Below are positions 55,803 to 64,000 of a stretch of DNA of 64,000 nucleotides, one piece after another. Position numbers and translations under genes: made by a program. Numbering within the stretch: position 1 is the first letter of the stretch; the number at the start of each line of letters is the position of its first letter. Below the pieces are notes generated by a model, which worked only from the letters and a program-made list of their open reading frames with translations, was not told where the DNA came from and ran no database searches. Source of the DNA: Macrotrachela quadricornifera (lineage: Eukaryota; Rotifera; Eurotatoria; Philodinida; Philodinidae); assembly GCA_022393335.1 (NCBI GenBank), contig JAJEKB010021216.1, forward strand, positions 50,016-114,015, given 5' to 3'.

Positions 55803-57056
55803 ATGAAATTGTGCGTATTCTTAATACTTTTATATGGTTGCATTTGTTATGGAAGCGAAATTTGGTACCAAACTGAAATGTCTTTATATCTTGTACCATC
55901 ATTTCAGAGTGTATATACAACACTAAAACAAAATATACTTGATAAATTATTAACTACTGATTCAAACTCATTAATATCAAATGATGCTGCACTTACATCT
56001 TTCGCATCGGTTCTCCGTTGCGAAGTAAATAATTTAATTAAATATCTTGATGTTTCTGTAATTGCTAGTAACAATATCCGTATCAAAGTTGACCAAAAAT
56101 TAGCTACTATTATGAATGATATTTCAATGAAGGAAGGTGAAATAGCTCGTACTGATGGTCAAATTAAAGATGTGAATGGACAAATTCAAGCCAAACAGTC
56201 TCAAATAAATGCAGCTGAGCAATCTGTGCGACAAGTCGAGCGTTCAGTATCAGACGCTGAAAATGCATTACGCCGTGCTGAAAATGATGTTGAAGATGCT
56301 AAATTATGTGTCGGATTATTTGGAAGACGAAAAAGATTTCTCGGTAACGTATGGAATTCAATTCAAAACTCAGTTTTAAAACCAATAGAATCAGCAGTTA
56401 ATACAGCAGCTGGTGCAATAGGTTCAGCAGCTAATACGGCAGCTGGTGCAATAGGATCAGCAGCTACTGCAGCAGGTGGTGCAATAGAATCAGCAGCTAA
56501 TGCAGCAGCTGGTGCAATAGTCGATAATGTAGTAAAACCTGTCTGTAGTGTTGTTAATTTTCAACAAGTTGATAATGCAAGAAGAAACGTTGAGAATAAA
56601 AAAAATGAATTGTCTTTCTTTAGAAATCAAGTTCAAACATTACTGAATGAGCGGAATAAGATTCAAAATGAATTAACCATATATAATGCACAATTAAATA
56701 ATTTAAAATCCCAATTAAATCATTTAAAAAATTCATTAATGGCTTTACCAAATGAACAACATATAATATTATCTATTAATCAAAAATTAACAGGTGTTAT
56801 TAGTCATTTACGAGCATCATTCGGCGAATCAATATCATTCCTAGATGCAATGACAAGAGTAATTGATTCTGAATCCATCGTTAAACCATTGAACACCATT
56901 TATGATGAATTACAACAAAATCAGTTTATTTCATCATTCAATTTTGGCAAAATATCAATGGAACAAATAAATCAAGCCAAAATAAGTTTGAATACATTGA
57001 TTACCTCATTACCTAATATACCATTCAATATGGAAGGCATAACATGTTCGAATTAA
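55803..57056 (+). CDS. Secreted coiled-coil protein with four 11-residue Ala/Gly repeats
   Basis: 417 residues, single exon, complete. Residues 1-17 are a signal peptide (KLCVFLILLYGCICYG). About 92-168 form a long Gln/Ala-rich coiled coil. GRRKRF (174-179) is a possible furin-type cleavage site. Residues 198-241 are four exact-length 11-mers (AVNTAAGAIGS, AANTAAGAIGS, AATAAGGAIES, AANAAAGAIVD), a non-polar helical hairpin candidate. A second coiled coil runs about 253-320. A hydrophobic Ala/Gly segment between two coils resembles membrane-active helical proteins or apolipoprotein/LEA-type 11-mer helices; neither identity is established. Cys170 and Cys248 flank the repeats and could pair. AATAAA at 57113 lies 57 nt downstream. 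Confidence 0.85.
   Translation: MKLCVFLILLYGCICYGSEIWYQTEMSLYLVPSFQSVYTTLKQNILDKLLTTDSNSLISNDAALTSFASVLRCEVNNLIKYLDVSVIASNNIRIKVDQKLATIMNDISMKEGEIARTDGQIKDVNGQIQAKQSQINAAEQSVRQVERSVSDAENALRRAENDVEDAKLCVGLFGRRKRFLGNVWNSIQNSVLKPIESAVNTAAGAIGSAANTAAGAIGSAATAAGGAIESAANAAAGAIVDNVVKPVCSVVNFQQVDNARRNVENKKNELSFFRNQVQTLLNERNKIQNELTIYNAQLNNLKSQLNHLKNSLMALPNEQHIILSINQKLTGVISHLRASFGESISFLDAMTRVIDSESIVKPLNTIYDELQQNQFISSFNFGKISMEQINQAKISLNTLITSLPNIPFNMEGITCSN
56394..56525 (+). repeat. 33-bp in-frame coding repeat, four copies
   Basis: Four tandem 33-bp units (GCAGCTAATACGGCAGCTGG and variants) encode the 11-residue repeats of the secreted coiled-coil protein. Copies differ at several third positions, so it is not a fresh slippage product. 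Confidence 0.85.
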
Positions 57057-57112
57057 TCAGACAATATTCTTTTTGATTTCAGAATGGAAATGTCTATCAT
57101 TTTTGAAATAAT

Positions 57113-57118
57113 AATAAA
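57113..57118 (+). terminator. Polyadenylation signal AATAAA
   Basis: Hexamer 57 nt after the stop of the secreted coiled-coil gene. Confidence 0.45.
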
Positions 57119-57700
57119 GCAAAATGCACCATATCTTTAGAACATTGTTAAGCATATCAATTTGTCACGAATTTTTGTCCTACTACTTTTGCTCTTGCGA
57201 TGCAAGTAGTGTATTTGAAAGAAAGCGAAAAAATCTGAGTATTTTCCCAAAATATAAATAATTGATATCGTGTACTATTATAAAAAATATCTTTTTTTTA
57301 ATTAAATGATGCACCTTTCATTTCTATACAATCTTACCGATTTCAATTGGTCTGATTGAGATTCGTTTGTTTATTACTGACAATAAAATAGATTGATCTA
57401 AAAACTATCACTTTCTAATACGAAATTTATAGTGAGTAGTACGATGAGAAGACAATTAGAAAAGAATATAAAATAATTATAAAATTTTCTGTCATATCAG
57501 ATTTTGTAAAGTTTTTTCTGCTGATCATTGTATTTAAAAAAATTTAAAATTTCATTGAGAAATGACAATATTATAGTCAAAATATCAAACACTGTAAAAT
57601 GGCTTGAAATGCAATTGTGTTGATAAGTAAGCATAATAAGTTGATTAATATCTCATAATGAAAAGAAAAGATTGGGGCAGAATAAATGAATCTCTCAGCA
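57119..57700. other. AT-rich intergenic region
   Basis: Nothing supported. Confidence 0.4.
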
Positions 57701-57809
57701 TTTTGGTGATATCTTTTTAAATTTTCATCCGATTGTGCTAACCTTTGTTCTGATAAAAGTTCCCATTTTCAGCTTTACAAATATCCGTCAATCTTCTCTT
57801 ATCACATTG

Positions 57810-58012
57810 TCAAGTTTACGAGGGTGTCTACATGTAATCAGAACGAAAAAGAATATTCAAAAGGTAAAACACTGTTTACACCAGAAAAAAAACTACCAAC
57901 TCGGAGAATTGCGATAGAGCTTGATGTCTCTTCGAGAAGTATCCGGTGAATATTGAAGAACGATCTGGGGCTACTTGCCTATACGAAAATGATCGAACTA
58001 TCGCTTTTCGAT
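57810..58012 (+). pseudogene. Tc1/mariner-type transposase HTH relic
   Basis: The plus strand encodes LPTRRIAIELDVSSRSIR, a stop (TGA), then ILKNDLGLLAYTKM in the same frame. This is the second helix-turn-helix and linker typical of Tc1/mariner transposases, and it aligns with AELVDVSREIMHRIIKNNLK in the relic at 49.6 kb, so both come from one family. It ends where the hairpin at 58014 begins. Confidence 0.5.
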
Positions 58013-58013
58013 A

Positions 58014-58833
58014 GACTTTAAATACATGGTTAGTATTGTGATCCATCAAACAATATCACATACAAAATCTTCAGTGAAAACAAGTTCTGGAACAGTTTTC
58101 GTTCTCTTCATCCACCGAGTTTTGTTCAAATGAAAATGATACCACTGGAGAGATCAAAAAAAAAAAGTAGTATAACTGATATATTTTAATCATTCAGACG
58201 ATGGAAAAAAGATGCTTTCCAAATAACGACTTTTTGCTCGATAATGGTACTGATCGTCAGAAATTTGTTTGGAAGCTGGGAAACACAGAGGATACTCTGT
58301 TTTTTCTTCGTTCATTTTGAAGATCAGAAAAAATCGGAACAAAATGAATAATTTCCGAGGTCTTCAACATCTCGTACAAATGCAATACATGATAAAGAAA
58401 AGAAGACAGGTGTTTTATTATCATTTAATCTGCTAGAGAGTTCCAAAACGTGTCATTGTATTCAGTATTTTCTGCTGTTCAAAATGAGCGGAAAAAACAG
58501 AGTATCTTCTGTGCTTCCTCGCCTCCAAACAAATTTCTGACGATCAGCACCATTATCCAGCAAAAATTCGTCATTTGGAAAACATTTTTTTTTTCATCAT
58601 CTGGATAATTAAAATATATCAGTTATACTAAGTTTTTCATGAACTCTTCAGCGGTATCATTTTTATTTGAACAAAACTTGACGAATGAAGAGAACAAAAA
58701 CTGTTCTATAACTTGTTTACACTGAAGAATTTATATGTGATATTGTTTTTTCCGGCTCAAAGAACAATTATTGATTTACTTTAAGGGATATAAAAGCTTG
58801 ATGAATCACAATACTCACCATGTATTCAAAGTC
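58014..58833. mobile_element. Long hairpin element, ~820 bp
   Basis: GACTTTAAATACATGG at 58014 pairs with the complement ending 58833. AACAATATCACATACAAAAT, AACAAATTTCTGACGATCAG and GAAAAAACAGAGTATC also have complementary partners, with a centre near 58423. Non-coding. It abuts a transposase relic on the left and a coding relic on the right. Confidence 0.8.
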
Positions 58834-59200
58834 AGAGTTGACCTTGATATAAGGCATTAGGAAGTTATTTTTGACTGTATCTTTTCTTGTTAAATTAGTA
58901 TCACATTTTTTATTGATTAATTTTCGATTATTATATGTAGAAGCATTCGTACGGATTAATGTTCTACACACTTCATATGCTTGCTTATTTTCTTCTAATT
59001 TTTTATGTCTGACAAATGAATCATTCTTGAAAATTTCTCATCTATCAGACGATTGTAAGCTATGTTTTAATTCGAAATAAAATTGGCAATCTAACCGAAC
59101 TGATTCTTGACTTGGTTCTAATCCATCTTTTATAACTTCTAACAGGACCACTATGATGCCATACATACAGTACATTTTATTATCGAAAACGATGAAATAA
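58834..59200 (-). pseudogene. Coding relic cut by the hairpin element
   Basis: On the minus strand one frame runs ~120 codons with a single TGA at about 59038-59040. It contains VVLLEVIKDGLEPSQESVRL, DCQFYFELKHSLQSSDR, then after the stop KNDSFVRHKKLEENKQAYEV and NNFLMPYIKVNSDFEYM, ending at the hairpin boundary. Codon use is protein-like. No known domain recognised and no ATG assured. It is an interrupted gene or an exon. Confidence 0.45.
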
Positions 59201-59443
59201 TTTTTTCATTAGTTTTTCATTACATGTCATTGAAAAATATCTATTAATATTCACTGACTGATAATAATTAATGCACTAATTATTAAATTCATTTTCAAAA
59301 GGTCTCTAATTATCAAATTATTTTGTAAAGAAAGAATCTTTATCTTGCTTCATTGTCTGGTAGAAGAATTGCGATGAACGGGAATAAATACTTACGAGAG
59401 AACATTCACAATTGTTACATCTCTATAAAGTGGAGAGTATGAA

Positions 59444-59967
59444 CATTATGTAGATCCTAATGATCTATGAATACTGTGAAAAAAGTTCATGCTATTAGTT
59501 TATTGGTGCCGAGCTATTGCATTTTTACGGTATTCTTGAAAAATGACTGATGTGGTCCCTCGCAGGAATACTAGAAAAACTAATTTGCGAATTTCGATTT
59601 AAAATTTGTATAGAGATAGATTTTGACGGGAGTAGTTTATTGTGAAAGTTTTGGATCTTTTGATTTGATTCTATCCTGACCTATGAACATCGAATCTGCC
59701 CATATATGCGAGCGATTTTATCATAGGCACATTTTGGGATAAGAACAACCAAAAGATTTGAAACTTTCACCATAAACTACTCTCACTGAGACCTGTCTGT
59801 ACGCAAAGTTTCAAGTCAAAATTTGAATCTCAGTTTCTCTGATGTCCATGAGGAGAATTACAGCTTTGTGCTTAAAAATCCCGTAAAAATGCAATATCTC
59901 TGCACTAATAAGCTACCAGCATGAACTTTCTTCAGAGTATTTATAGATCATTAGGACCTGCATAATG
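59444..59967. mobile_element. Hairpin MITE, ~524 bp
   Basis: CATTATGTAGATCCTAATGA at 59444 pairs with TCATTAGGACCTGCATAATG ending 59967. AAAGTTCATGCTATTAG pairs with CTACCAGCATGAACTTT, and GGGAGTAGTTTATTGTGAAA pairs with TTTCACCATAAACTACTCTC. Non-coding. Confidence 0.8.
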
Positions 59968-60102
59968 CTCATACTCGCAACTCAAAAGTGATGTGACATT
60001 TTGAAATGTTCCCTCGTTAGATTTAAGTATAAGAGCAAAATACAGCTTTTTTTTAAATAGACGCTGAGAATGAAGATGATAGACTTCTCAATGATATGAT
60101 AG

Positions 60103-60290
60103 TAAACCCCCCCCCCCCCGCAATAAAAGGCCCGGGGCCTTCTATTATGGTTTCGCACATCGCACTTTTTTTGTGGAAAAATCCCCCTACCCCTGTAGGG
60201 CATTTTTTCTAGATTTTTGCTCCAGAGGGGCCTTCTATTTAAAGAGGGCCTTTTAATACGGAAGGGCCTTCTATTGCGGGGAGGGGTTTA
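60103..60290. mobile_element. Short MITE with poly-C TIRs
   Basis: TAAACCCC plus a C run, then GCAATAAAAGGCCC at the left, against GGGCCTTCTATTGCGGGG and GGGGTTTA at the right. GGGCCTTCTATT is repeated three to four times inside. Non-coding. Confidence 0.65.
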
Positions 60291-61984
60291 TTTATTTAGT
60301 GGTATAAATGAAATTGTATTAATTCGTTCTATTTGATTGTAAAAATTATCAATTCGTTTCGTTTGACTTCTATAGAAGTATTAATAAGTTGAATAGAGAA
60401 AAAAATTACAGTGAGGATCAATCAATTTAACTTATTGAAGGCTATATTCTCAGACTGCAACGATTTGACATTTTTGTATTTGTCAACATCCCATTTTTAA
60501 AGCTGATTAAACCAAAAAAATTCAAAATTTTTTGTTTTATAAATTGATTGTTAGAAAAAAATTATATAATCAAGAGCGAAAAGAGTTGACACCAGATGAT
60601 TTTCATTTATTCCATTGAAAATAATGAAATTCAACCATTTCCTTCAAAACCAAAGAGAGGAAGCCCCAGAAGTACTTTTAAATTAGTTGTCATAAAATAA
60701 AATTATTAGTAAGATACAACCCATGTCCTTTTAAAATCGCTAAAAAATTGGCAATTAATCCCCGGTTTTATTCGATTAGTTTGACGGTTTTTAGGATAAA
60801 TCGTGATTTTCCATTCGATTTTTGCTCTTCATTGTATTAATAGTTTATGTCTTTTATTCATTTAAACTCTAATGCTACTGTATTATTGAGTATATCTTAT
60901 TATTGATTTTAAGCTATAATAATACTTTTATTAAAAAATATTGAATATTAACATTATCTTACATTAATAAAATACATTAAAAAGAAATCAAAGTGAATTT
61001 ATTCCTACAATGAATTTTTCGTAATAATATAGACAACATTCGAGAAGAAGAAAATAAGATGTTCCTTTGTATAAAAAAAAGATTTCTGATTTTAAATTTC
61101 GTTTTCCAAAGGATTCGCACGTCTTGATTTTTGCTCACAAGTTAAAAATCTAAAAGATGATAGATAAATTGAATTATATCTCAACAGTATAAGTACATTC
61201 GATAATAGGAGTGGAAAATTTCAGCCTTTAAACCAATTTTCACCTTACGTTAAACAGATATTGTCAGAATCATGTAAAATGAAATGTAAGGCTAAAAGAA
61301 TACTTACTAAAGATAATTTAATCCGAAAACATATCTAAAATAAACTATTTTCTTATGAAAAAATTATTTTGAACTGAAAGAATTCGAAAGAAAGACAGTT
61401 TAGTTTAGTTCAATTGCTATTTTAAAATTATGCAATGTCTTTCATATCACAGTAGTAGCATTCATTATAAAACGAAATTTTCTTTTAGTTCAAGATTTCT
61501 ATACTTATGTTAAAAAACTACGTATAAATTATTCTTATCTCTCAATTTTTTTGATATCCATGAATAGTTTTTTAATTAATTAAAAATTCGAAATCAATTA
61601 CAAAAACAACGATTAATGAGGATTTATCGTTCTTTCAAACAAAATCGCGAGGAAATCTAATTTAATTGTCGATTTTTGTTTGCATTTTAAAAATCCTCAC
61701 AATTTTCATGACATAGGAAGATATTTAATTTATATTAATGAGCAAATAAATATAAGATTATAATATGACTTTATATTCACTATTAGGTTGGTTGCACCTA
61801 TCTATGTGTGCATAGTTGTTTAGCCATATACGTATTTGTGTATATAGTCGCTTCCAAAGAAAAAGATGACAGCTGAAAATAGAACACTGAGAAAAATGAA
61901 TAAATCCATGGTCATAATGATGATTTAACAGATGTCTTTATTCTCACTAGAAATTTGATCGAAGTAGAATGAGAATAGAAACAA
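60291..61984. other. Intergenic region and 5' flank of the NHL gene
   Basis: 1.7 kb, AT-rich, no gene or structured repeat recognised. Confidence 0.4.
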
Positions 61985-63404
61985 ATGAAAATGATATCAG
62001 TCATGTACGCTCTTATAATATTGATTGTTAGGTATGAGAAATTTTTTATTATTTATCAAATTAATCATTTTTTTTTTCTAATTAGTTTTAGTTTATTTGG
62101 TAAGTCATATTTTATTTTCTATTATAAATATTTAATTATTAAACTAAGATCGCAGTAACGGTGAAGAAAGATGTAGTATAAATAGTTTACCATATGAAAA
62201 ATGTTCATTAAATACAGCATGTGGTTGTTTTCCTCTTAGTTCCAATAATAAAAATTCTATTTGTGCATTTTTATATGTTACTTGTTCGGAATTATCATCC
62301 TGTGCTTCAGATAATAGAACATGTTATCAACCAGGATATATTTGTGTACAACATTCTCGATGTCAAAATCGTCCATTATGTTATCCATTGAATATGGCAA
62401 CACAATCAATATGTCCATTAATATCAACAACAAGTATTTGCTTTTTATTAATTTATATTTGTTTTTATTTTTATATAGGCATATCTCCAATACCTGATGA
62501 TGGAATTTGTGATAATGCTAAATGGAATATTAATGGTATAACAGTAGCAGGAGGAAATGGAGCAGGAAGTAAATTAGATCAACTTCAATATCCATTTGGA
62601 ATATTTTTAGATGATGATTCAAATCTTTATGTTACGGATTCATTTAATCATCGAATTGTTAAATGGGATTATGGATCTTCCATTGGTCAATTAGTTGCAG
62701 GTGGAAATGACTTAGGAAATCGAACTGATCAACTTCGTTATCCCAATAGTGTAACTGTTGCTCAAAATGGAACAATGTTTATTTGTGATAGCGGAAATCA
62801 TAGAATACAAAAATGGGAGAAAAATGCTCATGAAGGACAAACAATTCTCTCAAATATATCATGTCTCGGAATTCATATTGATAACCAAGGTCTATTATAC
62901 TATTCTGATGGAAGTCAACAAAAACTAATAAAATGGCCAGAAAATGAAGTTGTTGCAGGTGGTAATGGAGAAGGAGACCAATTAAATCAATTACTATATC
63001 CGTATCATTTCTTTATTAAGAATAATAAATCAATATTTATAGCCGATGGAGGAAACAATAGAATCGTAGAATGGATTATCGGTGATAAACAAGGTACTGT
63101 TAGAGCTGGTGGAAATGGTGCTGGACATAATCTTAATCAATTTTCCCAACCAATGTCAGTTATTGTTGATCAATCAGATAATCTTTATGTAACTGATTAT
63201 AATAATAATAGAATTATTCGATGGTTGAAAAATAGTCAATCAGGCATCGTTATTATTGGAGAAGGAAGTGAAGGTCATGGAAGAGATCAATTACAGAAAC
63301 CAGTTCAATTATTGTTTGATAAAAATGGAAATTTATTGGTTAGTGATGAAATGGATCATAGAATTCAAATGTTTGCAATTGATAAAAGCGATTGTAAAAA
63401 ATAA
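61985..63404 (+). CDS. Secreted Cys-rich NHL-repeat (six-blade) protein, 4 exons
   Basis: Exons 61985-62031, 62086-62099 (14 nt), 62149-62433 and 62479-63404; introns 45-54 nt, all GT..AG, and phases join to 423 residues. The ATG at 61985 gives a signal peptide (KMISVMYALIILIVS). Residues ~22-115 carry about 14 Cys, a disulfide-rich extracellular module. Six NHL repeats follow, each ending in a HRIxKW-type phrase (NLYVTDSFNHRIVKW, MFICDSGNHRIQKW, IFIADGGNNRIVEW, NLYVTDYNNNRIIRW, NLLVSDEMDHRIQMF and one degenerate copy). They would form a beta-propeller used for protein or ligand binding. No kinase, RING or membrane segment. NHL proteins of this secreted type are expanded in rotifers; the ligand is unknown. 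AATAAA overlaps the stop. Confidence 0.88.
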
Positions 63405-63409
63405 ATAAA
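63404..63409 (+). terminator. Polyadenylation signal AATAAA overlapping the stop
   Basis: The hexamer begins on the last base of the NHL gene's TAA. Confidence 0.4.
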
Positions 63410-64000
63410 GATTATCTTTGAAATAATAATCGTACTGTTTAGTTTAATATTATTAATTAATGAAGATCGATTAAAATGAATAATATTTCATTGATTTCAT
63501 TTACATATTATCCTGCTGCAAAACCATTTCTACCTTACTTCTTTTGATTGATACACATATATGAGACAGTTTTAAACAATTGTCTTTGTACTATAAAATC
63601 GCTTGTATGCAGAACATTTCTTACTGTCGACGAATAGAAAAGACAGTAAAAAGATAAAATTTTATATTGCTTACAGTCATGCTCCAATTCTTCTCTGTGT
63701 AATTCTTATATTCGCAAATTATATTTGATGGAAAATATCGAGTCTTTCATGTCGTTGTTTTTCCTTAGAATGAGAAAAGCAAGTCAAAATCATTCGACTA
63801 ACGTTCAATTCCGAACATCATGAATCTATAATGTCATTGAACTATTGGCTGAATGAAGAAAACGTGCAATTATATATTTTTTTGCAAGTAAATCATTTGA
63901 AAAAAATGTACACTAAACCAATATCTATTGTAAAATAAGCCTTACTAGATTAACCTTACGAGGAAACTCTCTTAAGATTATGAAAAGCTTTAGAAACGAT
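63410..64000. other. AT-rich 3' flank
   Basis: No gene or repeat seen to the window end. Confidence 0.4.

Overview
The window looks like a gene-poor, transposon-rich stretch of a small invertebrate nuclear genome. Base composition is strongly AT-rich. Introns are very short (about 45-60 nt, GT...AG) in several genes. DNA transposons and foldback elements are abundant (mariner, hAT-like, long hairpins), together with a tRNA-derived SINE. Single-copy glycoside hydrolases of bacterial or fungal type (GH16, GH26, GH128) sit among metazoan-style genes. This combination is what I would expect of a bdelloid rotifer (Adineta/Rotaria-like). That assignment is inference; no rRNA or marker gene is present to prove it. 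There is no CRISPR, operon or other prokaryotic feature.

Layout. 0-0.7 kb: degenerate ~140-bp tandem repeat. 1.5-3.2 kb: two coding-like exons on the minus strand, one frameshifted, around a small MITE. 3.6-7.3 kb: a three-level nested insertion (hAT-like element in a SINE in a large foldback). 8.2-10.1 kb: an apparently intact mariner inside another foldback. 10.1-15.1 kb: a primase-polymerase (PrimPol/AEP)-like pseudogene on the minus strand, split by at least three elements; removing them brings the coding pieces back together. 15.6-18.8 kb: minisatellites and MITEs. 19.9-21.2 kb: intact sulfotransferase. 22-25.8 kb: decayed mariner with a hAT-like element inside it that itself carries MITEs. 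25.9-29.4 kb: composite ~160-bp repeat/foldback array.

29.4-39.4 kb is the main genic part. It holds a decayed GH16 beta-glucanase, an AIG1-like GTPase with a long coiled coil, a GH26 beta-mannanase with one in-frame stop, and an intact GH128 glucanase. Three secreted polysaccharide hydrolases within 10 kb suggest a former horizontally acquired digestive cluster, now partly dead.

44.1-45.7 kb: a five-exon EF-hand, proline-rich, probably cytoskeletal protein. 46-60 kb: mostly non-coding, with long hairpin elements and two transposase relics, plus one intact secreted coiled-coil protein carrying four 11-residue repeats (55.8-57.1 kb). 62.0-63.4 kb: a four-exon secreted Cys-rich/NHL beta-propeller protein that includes a 14-nt micro-exon.

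The live genes are independent transcription units on both strands. The shared theme is extracellular or secreted proteins (GH26, GH128, coiled-coil, NHL) embedded in repeatedly invaded intergenic DNA.
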